From Smithellaceae bacterium (GTDB lineage Bacteria; Desulfobacterota; Syntrophia; Syntrophales; Smithellaceae): a stretch of 6,874 bases of DNA. This document shows, in pieces, positions 1-5,316 of this stretch. The DNA is taken from NCBI GenBank assembly GCA_028701435.1, contig JAQVQT010000099.1:1-6874 (forward strand), in the 5' to 3' direction. The position numbers were made by a program, and so were the translations under genes. A model generated the notes under the pieces. That model ran no database searches. It was given only the letters and a program-made list of their open reading frames with translations, and was not told the origin of the DNA. Within the stretch, counting starts at the first letter, position 1. The number at the start of each line of letters is the position of its first letter.

Positions 1-1557
1 GACGGATACGCCTTTGAATCCCGGGCCAAACAAATCCTCAAGGGTTTCGGCTTCCGCCAGAGCGATTTTGACAAAACCTGCGACGTGTTTTCCGGCGGGT
101 GGAAAATGCGCATTCTATTGACCTCCATCCTGCTCGCCCAACCGGACATCATGCTGCTGGACGAACCGACCAACCACCTCGATACGGAAAGCATGGAGTG
201 GCTGGAAAGCTACCTGAAAGACTACCCCGGAACCATTCTGGTCGTATCGCACGATCATTTCTTCCTGGATAAGATCGCCACGCAGATCGCGGAATTGGCC
301 AATCGCCGCATTCACCTGTATTCGGGCAACTATACGGACTATCTGTCCGAAAAGGAACGGCGGCTCGAAGCGCTGAAAAAAGAAATGGAACTGCAAAAAG
401 CGCAGATCAAAAAAATTGAAGATTTCGTGGAGCGGTTCCGCTACAAGGCCACCAAAGCGTCCCAGGTGCAAAGCCGCGTCAAAATGCTGGAAAAATTTAA
501 GGACATCAAGATTGCGGGCAGCGCCAAAAGCGTCGTCATGAAATTCCCGGAAGGGAAAAAAAGCGTGAAGGAAGTGGTCACGGTTTCCGGTCTGGGCCAC
601 GCCTACGGCGATCTGACGGTTTTTTCCGGTTTGAATTTTTCGCTTTTCCGGGGCGACCGGGTGGCCTTCGTCGGAGCGAACGGATCGGGCAAATCCACGT
701 TATCGAGGCTTTTGAGTCTCTCGGAAAAACCGACCCACGGTTCCGTTACATACGGAGACGGGGTGAACATGGCTTTTTTTTCACAGGAAAGCTCTCAAAA
801 TCTGAAGTATGCAAACACCATCTGGGAAGAAGTTCAAGGGATTCCGACGTCCGCCGACGATCAGAACAAACGCAACCTGCTGGGGGCGTTTCTTTTTTCA
901 GGGGATGATATTTACAAACCCGTGGGCGTTCTGTCCGGCGGTGAAAAATCGCGCCTGGCGCTTTTAAAAATCATGCTCACCGACACCAACTTCCTGGTGC
1001 TGGATGAACCGACCAATCACCTGGACATCAAGACCAAAGATGTTTTTCAAAATGCCCTTCTCCATTATTCCGGCACGGTGGCCATCGTTTCCCACGACCG
1101 TTACTTCCTGGATCGCCTGGTCAACAAGGTTTTTGAACTCCGGGATGGAGCGATCAGGGCTTACGCAGGCAACTATTCCTACTTTATTGAAAAGCGCGCC
1201 GAGCGGCCGGCGGACACGGATCAGAAACGCAAGCGAGAAGAAACGACGGAAGAAAAAAGGGCTTCGCTGAAAGATCAAAAAAGGCTGGAAGCGGAAGAGC
1301 GCAACCGGCGGTCGAAAATCAAAAACGGTTTAAAGAGGGAGCTGGCGGGGGTGGAAGCAAAAATCGCAGACCTTGAATCCCAAAAGGCCGCCAATGAAAA
1401 TTCCCTGTGTGATCCTCAAACACACAAAGACGCAGGTAAAATCAAAGAGCTTCAGATCGATCTGAAGGCCGTTGAAAACGAGCTGGCACAAGCCTACCAC
1501 CTATGGACGGAACTGAGTTGCAAACTGGAAGAGACTGATTCAGCCGGCTCCGCCTGA
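1..1557 (+). CDS. ABC-F family ATPase (YheS/YdiF/Uup-like), 5' truncated by window edge
   Basis: This is a cytoplasmic ABC-F protein. The family has two fused nucleotide-binding domains and no membrane part, and acts on ribosomes (translation factors, some antibiotic-protection factors). The frame is open from base 1, so the GTG at 85 is an internal valine; 518 codons are visible. NBD1 lacks its Walker A (upstream of the window) but shows a signature FSGGWKMR (codons 30-37), Walker B LLDEPTNHLD with D54/E55, and switch H84. A charged helical linker (about codons 115-170, containing RYKATKASQVQSR) separates the domains, as in the family's tRNA-interacting linker. NBD2 is complete: Walker A GANGSGKST (225-233), LSGGEKS (311-317), D335/E336 and switch H365. 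From about codon 395 a Lys/Glu-rich coiled coil runs to the end, like the Uup C-terminal domain. The family is certain. The subfamily and any resistance role cannot be told from this sequence; nothing suggests an acquired resistance gene. Confidence 0.95.
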   Translation, partial: DGYAFESRAKQILKGFGFRQSDFDKTCDVFSGGWKMRILLTSILLAQPDIMLLDEPTNHLDTESMEWLESYLKDYPGTILVVSHDHFFLDKIATQIAELANRRIHLYSGNYTDYLSEKERRLEALKKEMELQKAQIKKIEDFVERFRYKATKASQVQSRVKMLEKFKDIKIAGSAKSVVMKFPEGKKSVKEVVTVSGLGHAYGDLTVFSGLNFSLFRGDRVAFVGANGSGKSTLSRLLSLSEKPTHGSVTYGDGVNMAFFSQESSQNLKYANTIWEEVQGIPTSADDQNKRNLLGAFLFSGDDIYKPVGVLSGGEKSRLALLKIMLTDTNFLVLDEPTNHLDIKTKDVFQNALLHYSGTVAIVSHDRYFLDRLVNKVFELRDGAIRAYAGNYSYFIEKRAERPADTDQKRKREETTEEKRASLKDQKRLEAEERNRRSKIKNGLKRELAGVEAKIADLESQKAANENSLCDPQTHKDAGKIKELQIDLKAVENELAQAYHLWTELSCKLEETDSAGSA

Positions 1558-1561
1558 TTCC

Positions 1562-1601
1562 AAATCAACATCAAGCGTTCCCTTTTTGGCGTCGTTGATT
1601 T
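1562..1601. repeat. Inverted repeat in the convergent ABC-F / ferritin-like gap
   Basis: AAATCAAC (1562-1569) and GTTGATTT (1594-1601) are perfect 8-bp arms around a 24-nt loop, just after the ABC-F stop and in the gap between two convergent genes. A bidirectional transcription stop would be expected here. However, the stem is AT-rich, the loop is long and no T-run follows on either strand. It may be a weak transcript end or chance. Confidence 0.25.
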
Positions 1602-1656
1602 CCTTCATGGATTTGCAGGAAACGGTGTAAAACCGCTCCCTGCGCTTTCGTGCTTT

Positions 1657-2175
1657 TTACGCTCCGTCCAAACCCGAGCGTTCCATGTGCTGATACCAGG
1701 TGGCCGGATCGGCCAGAAATTCTTCTGTGTCCTTCAGCGACAGCAGATGCTGCCGCTCCACCCCGGCGAGCATATTGAAAAACGCAACCTCTTTGGCATC
1801 CGTGCTTTGTTTTGCCAGTTTGGAATACAGGGCCACCCCGCGCGCCTCAAAATCGATCGCCGTGCGGACCGCCTTGAGTTCATCTTCCGTACCGGTAATG
1901 CGGGCGGACTTTTTCCCGGACATGCCCTGCAACACGGTTCCGGCTGAAGACGGCTGCACTTTCAGGGGAATCGTGGCCGGCCATTTCTTTTTCTCCACCC
2001 ATTTCGCATGGAGTTTTTTCAGCATTTCGTAATGTTCTTTTTCCTCATCGGCAATCTGCTTGAACATGTTTTTCCCGGCCATGTTCCTGGTCTTCCGTGC
2101 CTGGGCCAGATAAAACTCACGCTCCTTTTCTTCATTTTCCAAAGCAAAGGCCAGTGCGTTCATTCTTTTATCCAT
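1657..2175 (-). CDS. Ferritin-like di-iron protein (rubrerythrin-related, no rubredoxin domain)
   Basis: This 172-residue four-helix-bundle protein has the carboxylate/histidine pattern of a rubrerythrin/ferritin-like di-iron site. A glutamate in helix A (E15 or E16, before REFY) is followed by E45-K-E-H48 in helix B, E110 in helix C (DFEARGVALY) and E140-R-Q-H143 in helix D, i.e. two ExxH motifs. There is no CxxC pair, so the rubredoxin domain of classical rubrerythrin is absent and electrons would have to come from a partner. Such proteins in anaerobes are linked to peroxide reduction or iron handling; the actual reaction here is inference. The C-terminus WYQHMERSGLDGA resembles tails I associate with anaerobe members of the family. 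The frame is open to a TTG at 2241, but that TTG is the -35 box of a consensus promoter. The ATG at 2175 follows AAAGGGGG at a 5-nt spacing and is the better start. It lies downstream of sufCB on the same strand. Confidence 0.9.
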   Translation of the reverse strand: MDKRMNALAFALENEEKEREFYLAQARKTRNMAGKNMFKQIADEEKEHYEMLKKLHAKWVEKKKWPATIPLKVQPSSAGTVLQGMSGKKSARITGTEDELKAVRTAIDFEARGVALYSKLAKQSTDAKEVAFFNMLAGVERQHLLSLKDTEEFLADPATWYQHMERSGLDGA

Positions 2176-2180
2176 GAATA

Positions 2181-2188
2181 CCCCCTTT
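2181..2188 (-). promoter_or_regulatory. Shine-Dalgarno of the ferritin-like gene
   Basis: AAAGGGGG ends 5 nt before the ATG at 2175. Together with the promoter just upstream it fixes the start at 2175 and excludes the 22-codon-longer TTG start. Confidence 0.75.
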
Positions 2189-2212
2189 GGCGGATGATCG
2201 TATTTGCGCGGT

Positions 2213-2241
2213 ATTATAGAAGATGTTGCCAATTCAGGCAA
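2213..2241 (-). promoter_or_regulatory. Sigma70-type promoter of the ferritin-like gene
   Basis: On the minus strand TTGCCT (2241-2236) and a perfect TATAAT (2218-2213) are separated by exactly 17 nt. Transcription would begin near 2206, leaving a leader of about 30 nt before the ATG at 2175. The promoter begins 19 nt after the sufB stop, so the ferritin-like gene can be expressed independently of sufCB. I see no obvious operator palindrome over it. Confidence 0.7.
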
Positions 2242-2260
2242 TACGTTTTTTTGAGGCAGG

Positions 2261-3181
2261 CTATTTCAGGAAGCCCTGAATGATCCGGTTCACGGCCTCG
2301 TCATAGGTCAAGCCCAGGCTCATCAGTTTGGTCAGCTGATCATTCGCAATCTTGCCGATTGAAGCTTCATGGGTCAATTCCGCGTCGGGATGACCGGCCT
2401 TCAGCGACGGCATGGTCTCATTGGTTCCGTTGTCCATGATGATTGCGTCGCATTCAATGTGGCCGTAGCATTGGTTTTGCGCATCAATCGTCGCATAAAA
2501 GATCTGTTTGGAATTGCCCTTCATCACGGAGCGTGAAATCATATTGGCCCGGCTTCCCGCGCCTTTCAAAACAATGGTGTTGGTGGATACGGCCGTTTGT
2601 TCGCCGTCGGTCAGAACCCTCTCCGTAATCAAGAGCAGGCTGCCCGGCCCCAAAACCGCCTCATTGATGCGGCTGGTTTCATCCACGCCGCCGATCTGCG
2701 TCAATTCCATTTCCGCGTGCGCGCCTTCGGCCAGAAACACCCGGGTGGTGGGATTCAGCGTCCGGCGGCCCGTGCCTTCGCCGGACGCGTAATGTTTTTC
2801 GACATACGTCACCTTCGCGTTTTTCCCAACCTTGAACTCGTGAATCCCCGCGTGTCCTTCCGGCTCGGGCGAGCCGCAGTGAATCCCGCAGCCGGCAACA
2901 ATCGTGACTTCGGCGTCATCGCCGATAATAAAGGCATTCTGCACGACGTCATACAGACCGGCCTGGCTTAAAATCACGGGAATATGAACCGACTCATTTT
3001 TCGTCCCCGGTTTGATTTTGACGATAATGCCGGTTTCCTCTTCGTTGGTCTCAATATTGATATTGGCCGACACGTGGCGGCCCAGCAGTTTGCCGTTTTT
3101 TCGAATATTGTAGGCGCCTTTCGGCAATTCCTCCAGTTCGGCGACGGTTTTCAACAAGGCTCTATCGATAGCATCCAGCAT
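2261..3181 (-). CDS. sufB: SufB/SufD-family Fe-S cluster assembly scaffold (minimal type)
   Basis: This 306-residue protein belongs to the SufB/SufD beta-helix family, which assembles Fe-S clusters in the cytoplasm on a complex with the ATPase SufC. It is much shorter than E. coli SufB (about 495 residues) or SufD (about 423), as in the compact SufB-like proteins of archaea and anaerobes (called SmsB in some work). The family core is clear: GCGIHCG (97-103), H110, GIHEF (112-116), YVEKHY (126-131), and a C-terminal block HEASIGKIANDQL (271-283) followed by the helical GLTYDEAVNRIIQGF. There are four cysteines (98, 102, 238, 244). By my eye alignment the position of the E. coli SufB cluster cysteine (C405, in CGAHT) is a glycine here (NGTNET, 251-256). 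The start is ATG 3181, preceded by AAGGAG (3193-3188) at 6 nt. A GTG at 3196 would add five residues but contains that Shine-Dalgarno. The gene overlaps sufC by 20 nt, pointing to coupled translation. Whether it is closer to SufB or SufD is not decided. Confidence 0.9.
   Translation of the reverse strand: MLDAIDRALLKTVAELEELPKGAYNIRKNGKLLGRHVSANINIETNEEETGIIVKIKPGTKNESVHIPVILSQAGLYDVVQNAFIIGDDAEVTIVAGCGIHCGSPEPEGHAGIHEFKVGKNAKVTYVEKHYASGEGTGRRTLNPTTRVFLAEGAHAEMELTQIGGVDETSRINEAVLGPGSLLLITERVLTDGEQTAVSTNTIVLKGAGSRANMISRSVMKGNSKQIFYATIDAQNQCYGHIECDAIIMDNGTNETMPSLKAGHPDAELTHEASIGKIANDQLTKLMSLGLTYDEAVNRIIQGFLK
2265..2280. repeat. Small perfect hairpin in the last codons of sufB
   Basis: TTCAGG (2265-2270) and CCTGAA (2275-2280) pair perfectly around a 4-nt loop, covering the last codons of sufB up to the stop. 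No T-run follows on the minus strand, so it is not a standard intrinsic terminator. It might mark the end of the sufCB message or be chance. Confidence 0.3.
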
Positions 3182-3917
3182 CACGATCTCCTTCACAGCT
3201 GTTGCGATACGTACACACGCTCAAATCATCCAGAAGCGGCATGGCGCCCTCCAGGCTTCCGTTATATACGATCTTGCCCGAGTTGATGATGATCACCACA
3301 TCCGCCGCCTCCAAAAAGGCTTTGTTATGGCTGACCACAATGGTGGTGGTATGATTTTCGGCAAGTTCCTTTTTCAGAAGACTCACCATCGGGCCGATCG
3401 TCCATAAATCGATTCCCGTGTCGGGCTCATCGTAAATCGCCAGTTTGGGGTTGGCGGCGATGGTTGTCGCCAGCTCAATTTTTTTGATTTCGCCGCCGGA
3501 TAGCCTGCCATCCACTTCCTTATCCAGAAAGGACAAGGGACAAATGCCCACCCGGCCGAGAATCTCCAGAAGTTTGCCTTCGTCTTCAATGCCGGTGGCA
3601 ACCATCAGCAGATCGCGGAACGTAATGCCTTTAAAACGAGCGGGCTGTTGAAAGCTGTAAGCGATGCCGGCCTTGGACCTTTCCGTGATTGACAGGGCGG
3701 AAATATTGCGTCCGTTGAACAGAATGTCGCCGCCGGTTACCGGGTTGATGCCCATGATCAACTTTGCCAATGTCGTCTTGCCGCTGCCATTCGGCCCGGT
3801 GATCACATAAAATTTTCCATCGTCAAATGTGAAATCAATTCCGTCAATAATGTTGCGCACACCCCCGCTTCCATCACTGTCGGGTACGGTGAAATACAAT
3901 TTGTTTAGTTCCAGCAT
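3162..3917 (-). CDS. sufC: SufC-type ABC ATPase for Fe-S cluster assembly
   Basis: This 251-residue soluble ABC ATPase should power the SufB-like scaffold encoded directly downstream. It shows Walker A GPNGSGKTT (41-49), Q-loop YSFQQPARFKG (87-97), signature RLSGGEIKKIELA (138-150, with SufC-like basic residues after SGGE), Walker B/D-loop LAIYDEPDTGID (159-170) and switch H197 (VVSHN). DEPDTGLD-type wording and the pairing with a lone SufB-like gene distinguish it from transporter ATPases. After the fold ends near residue 232 there is a short cysteine-bearing tail with C235, C241 and C249, which E. coli SufC does not have to my knowledge. I chose ATG 3917, 8 nt after AAAAGG. A TTG at 3938 would add seven residues but lies close to the predicted transcription start. 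No sufS, sufE or sufU lies alongside, so the sulfur donor is encoded elsewhere. Confidence 0.92.
   Translation of the reverse strand: MLELNKLYFTVPDSDGSGGVRNIIDGIDFTFDDGKFYVITGPNGSGKTTLAKLIMGINPVTGGDILFNGRNISALSITERSKAGIAYSFQQPARFKGITFRDLLMVATGIEDEGKLLEILGRVGICPLSFLDKEVDGRLSGGEIKKIELATTIAANPKLAIYDEPDTGIDLWTIGPMVSLLKKELAENHTTTIVVSHNKAFLEAADVVIIINSGKIVYNGSLEGAMPLLDDLSVCTYRNSCEGDRDAGCYR
3188..3193 (-). promoter_or_regulatory. Shine-Dalgarno of sufB embedded in sufC
   Basis: AAGGAG (minus strand 3193-3188) stands 6 nt before the sufB ATG at 3181. The same bases encode part of Glu-Gly-Asp in the C-terminal tail of SufC. It selects ATG 3181 over the upstream GTG 3196. Confidence 0.8.
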
Positions 3918-3953
3918 GAAATCTGCCTTTTCTCTCAAGATTTTTACTGTTGT

Positions 3954-3982
3954 GATATATGTTGCTTTGCGGATTCTGTCAA
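3954..3982 (-). promoter_or_regulatory. Sigma70-type promoter of sufCB
   Basis: On the minus strand there is a perfect -35 box TTGACA (3982-3977), a 17-nt spacer and TATATC (3959-3954, four of six consensus positions). Transcription would start near 3947, giving a leader of about 30 nt to the sufC ATG at 3917. A tandem direct repeat ends 2 nt upstream of the -35 box, which is a natural place for a regulator to bind. Confidence 0.65.
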
Positions 3983-3984
3983 TA

Positions 3985-4011
3985 GCCAGCTCATGATTGC
4001 CGACTCATGAT
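3985..4011. repeat. Tandem 13-bp direct repeat abutting the sufCB -35 box
   Basis: On the plus strand GCCAGCTCATGAT (3985-3997) and GCCGACTCATGAT (3999-4011) match at 11 of 13 positions with a period of 14 bp. Each copy contains the palindrome TCATGA. The array lies immediately upstream of the sufCB promoter and downstream of the histone-like gene's hairpin, in non-coding DNA. An operator for an iron, redox or Fe-S regulator is a reasonable guess, but it does not match an IscR or Fur box that I recognise. Confidence 0.5.
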
Positions 4012-4041
4012 CCTTAAAAGAGAATGGAAAGGAGCAGATAC

Positions 4042-4078
4042 TTAAAGAGCAGGGAACTTGCGTCCGCCTGCTCTTTAA
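4042..4078 (-). terminator. Hairpin downstream of the histone H1-like gene, probable terminator
   Basis: TTAAAGAGCAGG (4042-4053) and CCTGCTCTTTAA (4067-4078) form a perfect 12-bp stem around a 13-nt loop. It begins 20 nt after the stop codon of the histone-like gene. A/T ends flank a GC-richer core, as in intrinsic terminators, although the T-run is short (CTCTTT) and lies within the stem. It separates this gene from sufCB. Confidence 0.6.
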
Positions 4079-4098
4079 ATGTGGATGGGTGATCAATA

Positions 4099-4269
4099 TT
4101 ACTTCTTGGCTGCTTTCTTCACGACTTTCTTCTTCGCCACAGGCTTCTTTGCCGCAACTTTCTTCTTCGCCGCCGGTTTCTTTGCCGCGACCTTCTTCAC
4201 GACTTTCTTTTTTGCTACCGGTTTCTTTGCCGCGGCCTTCTTTACGACTTTCTTTGCTGTTGCTGCCAT
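4099..4269 (-). CDS. Histone H1-like lysine/alanine-rich small basic protein
   Basis: This 56-residue protein uses only six amino acids: by my count 25 Lys, 16 Ala, 10 Val, 3 Pro, 1 Thr and the initiator Met, with no acidic or aromatic residue. It is built of KKPVAKKKVVKK-type units, with prolines at residues 17, 33 and 43. It resembles the C-terminal tail of eukaryotic histone H1 and bacterial H1-like proteins (chlamydial Hc1/Hc2 type, AlgP-like repeats), so DNA or RNA binding in the nucleoid is the likely role, inferred from composition. It is a real gene rather than low-complexity noise: ATG 4269 is preceded by AAAGGAGG at 9 nt, a 17-nt-spaced promoter lies upstream and a strong hairpin follows the TAA. 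On the plus strand the same DNA reads as a Phe/Ala-rich open frame, which is only a shadow. Such repeat genes can gain or lose units by slippage. Confidence 0.82.
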   Translation of the reverse strand: MAATAKKVVKKAAAKKPVAKKKVVKKVAAKKPAAKKKVAAKKPVAKKKVVKKAAKK

Positions 4270-4278
4270 TGGGTTTAG

Positions 4279-4286
4279 CCTCCTTT
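4279..4286 (-). promoter_or_regulatory. Shine-Dalgarno of the histone H1-like gene
   Basis: AAAGGAGG on the minus strand lies 9 nt before the ATG at 4269. It is a near-perfect anti-16S match and the main reason for calling this short repetitive frame a gene. Confidence 0.75.
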
Positions 4287-4338
4287 AATTGAGTTTACTT
4301 CTTCTTTTCAGAATCCGTAATCTTACAAATGTGGCTTA

Positions 4339-4367
4339 ATATTACTTTATTTTTTTCCTTCGGTCAA
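4339..4367 (-). promoter_or_regulatory. Promoter of the histone H1-like gene
   Basis: On the minus strand TTGACC (4367-4362) is followed after 17 nt by TAATAT (4344-4339). Transcription would start near 4332, about 60 nt before the ATG. Upstream (about 4371-4425) the DNA is extremely A/T-rich with several A- and T-tracts, which could act as an UP-like or curved element. The -10 box is only a four-of-six match. Confidence 0.55.
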
Positions 4368-4526
4368 CAAAAAGTATAATAAATATTTACTTTTTTTTAT
4401 TATTTTCAAAAAGATTTTTTTGGGATGAAAAGACCATGAAAATATTTTTGCAAGAGCGCCGCTGAAATAACGCAACGGGATAAAACCGTGAAACCCTTTG
4501 ATGAAGAGGTTTTCAGGCTTTTCTGA
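4368..4526. other. Non-coding gap behind the NlpC/P60 gene
   Basis: This 159-nt stretch lies between the promoter of the histone-like gene and the stop of the NlpC/P60 gene. Its left half is dominated by A/T homopolymer runs. I find no convincing hairpin plus T-run on the minus strand to end the thiC-cca-NlpC/P60 transcript, and no credible gene. A plus-strand TATAAT at 4375-4380 has no good -35 box and no gene behind it. Confidence 0.5.
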
Positions 4527-5291
4527 TCAGAGGTATGTTTTCGCTCCGACGAAGCGCCGGGCATAGTAATCGGAGGCGAGTGCGTCGATGCGGATTTTCT
4601 TTCCGCTCGACGGCGCATGAATAAATCTGCCGGCGCCGATGTAAATGCCCACATGCGAAACTTTTCCTCGTCCGCGCGTGTCGAAAAACACCAGATCGCC
4701 TTTCTGCAGATCCTCCCGCGCAATCGAATCTCCCGCGTCATACTGCGTTCGTGAATGCCGCGGCAGATCCAGGCCGTTGAGCTGATAGACCGTCATGGTC
4801 AGTCCGCTGCAGTCAAAGCCGCTGTCGGCGGAAACACCGCCCCACAGATACGGCACGCCGATAAAATCGTGAGCGGTTTTCACCAGCGACTCCCGTAAAT
4901 AATCCGTTCCGTACCGCCTGCGTTTGGCCGCCGCGGAATCTTCCGGCAATACGATATAGTATTCTTCAATCACGCCCGCCTGCTTGAGCGACTCGGCGCG
5001 GAGCCGCGCCGAGTCCTTTGTCGCAAAATTGCCGAAGCGCACCTTGAACAACCCGTCGGCCTCCCTGAAATAGGTGGCGGGAAGCCCCTGACCCTTGAGC
5101 TTTTCCGTCAGACGCACGGCATTCTCCACCCGGGCAAAGGCGCCCGCCTGAATGGTGTGCCCCATGGCCGCGAGCTGTTTTTTTTGCGGCCTGGGCGCAA
5201 CGGGATACACTTTTGCTTCACGGCCCGCGCAGGCCTGCATCAGCAATCCCATCAGCAGAAGAACTGCCAGTCTGAAGCAGATTTTTTTCAT
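4527..5291 (-). CDS. Lipoprotein with SPOR domain and C40 (NlpC/P60) peptidase domain
   Basis: This 254-residue secreted cell-wall hydrolase has three parts. First is a lipoprotein signal peptide: MKK, a hydrophobic run to residue 18, then Q-A-C21. Methionine at -3 is atypical, but the rest fits signal peptidase II, and Ala after the Cys suggests outer-membrane sorting. Second, residues about 45-114 form a SPOR domain (HTIQAGAF... then FKVRFGNF), a fold that binds denuded peptidoglycan glycans, often at the septum. Third, residues about 135-254 are an NlpC/P60 domain, with catalytic C161 in FDCSG, H213 in SHVGIYIG and H225 in FIHAPSSG. This family cuts D-Glu-gamma-diaminopimelate type bonds in stem peptides. 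All catalytic residues are present, so it should be active. It begins 25 nt after the cca stop with AAGGGAAG directly before the ATG and is probably co-transcribed. SPOR plausibly directs the hydrolase to division or remodelling sites (inference). Confidence 0.93.
   Translation of the reverse strand: MKKICFRLAVLLLMGLLMQACAGREAKVYPVAPRPQKKQLAAMGHTIQAGAFARVENAVRLTEKLKGQGLPATYFREADGLFKVRFGNFATKDSARLRAESLKQAGVIEEYYIVLPEDSAAAKRRRYGTDYLRESLVKTAHDFIGVPYLWGGVSADSGFDCSGLTMTVYQLNGLDLPRHSRTQYDAGDSIAREDLQKGDLVFFDTRGRGKVSHVGIYIGAGRFIHAPSSGKKIRIDALASDYYARRFVGAKTYL
4990..5015. repeat. Perfect 12-bp-arm palindrome inside the SPOR/NlpC/P60 gene
   Basis: GACTCGGCGCGG (4990-5001) is followed by the 2-nt AG and then by its exact reverse complement (5004-5015). 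It is in frame, encoding part of D-S-A-R-L-R-A-E-S (residues 93-101) in a SPOR-domain helix. A GC-rich, almost loopless hairpin of this strength is unusual inside a gene. Confidence 0.85.
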
Positions 5292-5316
5292 CTTCCCTTT
5301 TTCACTCGACGCCGCA

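Noticed and set aside
160..1026. Near-identical DNA for DEPTNHLD at 160-183 and 1003-1026.
   Set aside because: These are the Walker B regions of the two homologous ATPase domains of one ABC-F protein, not an inserted repeat.
1406..1426. TGTGTG...CACACA inverted repeat in the C-terminal coil of the ABC-F gene.
   Set aside because: Only 6-bp arms within normal coding sequence, so probably chance.
1540..1656. An open stretch of 38 codons in the same frame as the ferritin-like gene and directly behind its TAA, including MKEINDAKKGTLDVDLESGG from an ATG at 1608.
   Set aside because: It reads somewhat like protein, but there is no Shine-Dalgarno before the ATG, it overlaps the end of the ABC-F gene, and the ferritin-like protein already ends in a typical GLDGA tail. 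Not enough to call a gene or a read-through extension.
1639..1658. GCGC-TTTC-GTGC followed by TTTTT on the plus strand, a possible terminator for the ABC-F gene.
   Set aside because: The stem is only 4 bp including a G-U pair, and it overlaps the end of the ferritin-like gene. Too weak to list as a terminator.
4079..4288. Plus-strand frame rich in Phe/Ala/Thr resembling a hydrophobic repeat protein.
   Set aside because: It is the antisense shadow of the lysine/alanine-rich gene (AAG/GCC codons read as CTT/GGC-type codons), with no ribosome site of its own.
4375..4380. Plus-strand TATAAT in the A/T-rich gap.
   Set aside because: No acceptable -35 box at 16-18 nt and no plus-strand gene follows; expected by chance in such AT-rich DNA.
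4406..4741. Minus-strand 111-codon frame overlapping the NlpC/P60 gene.
   Set aside because: Out-of-frame shadow of the 3' end of the NlpC/P60 gene, Arg/Ser-rich with no domain or ribosome site.
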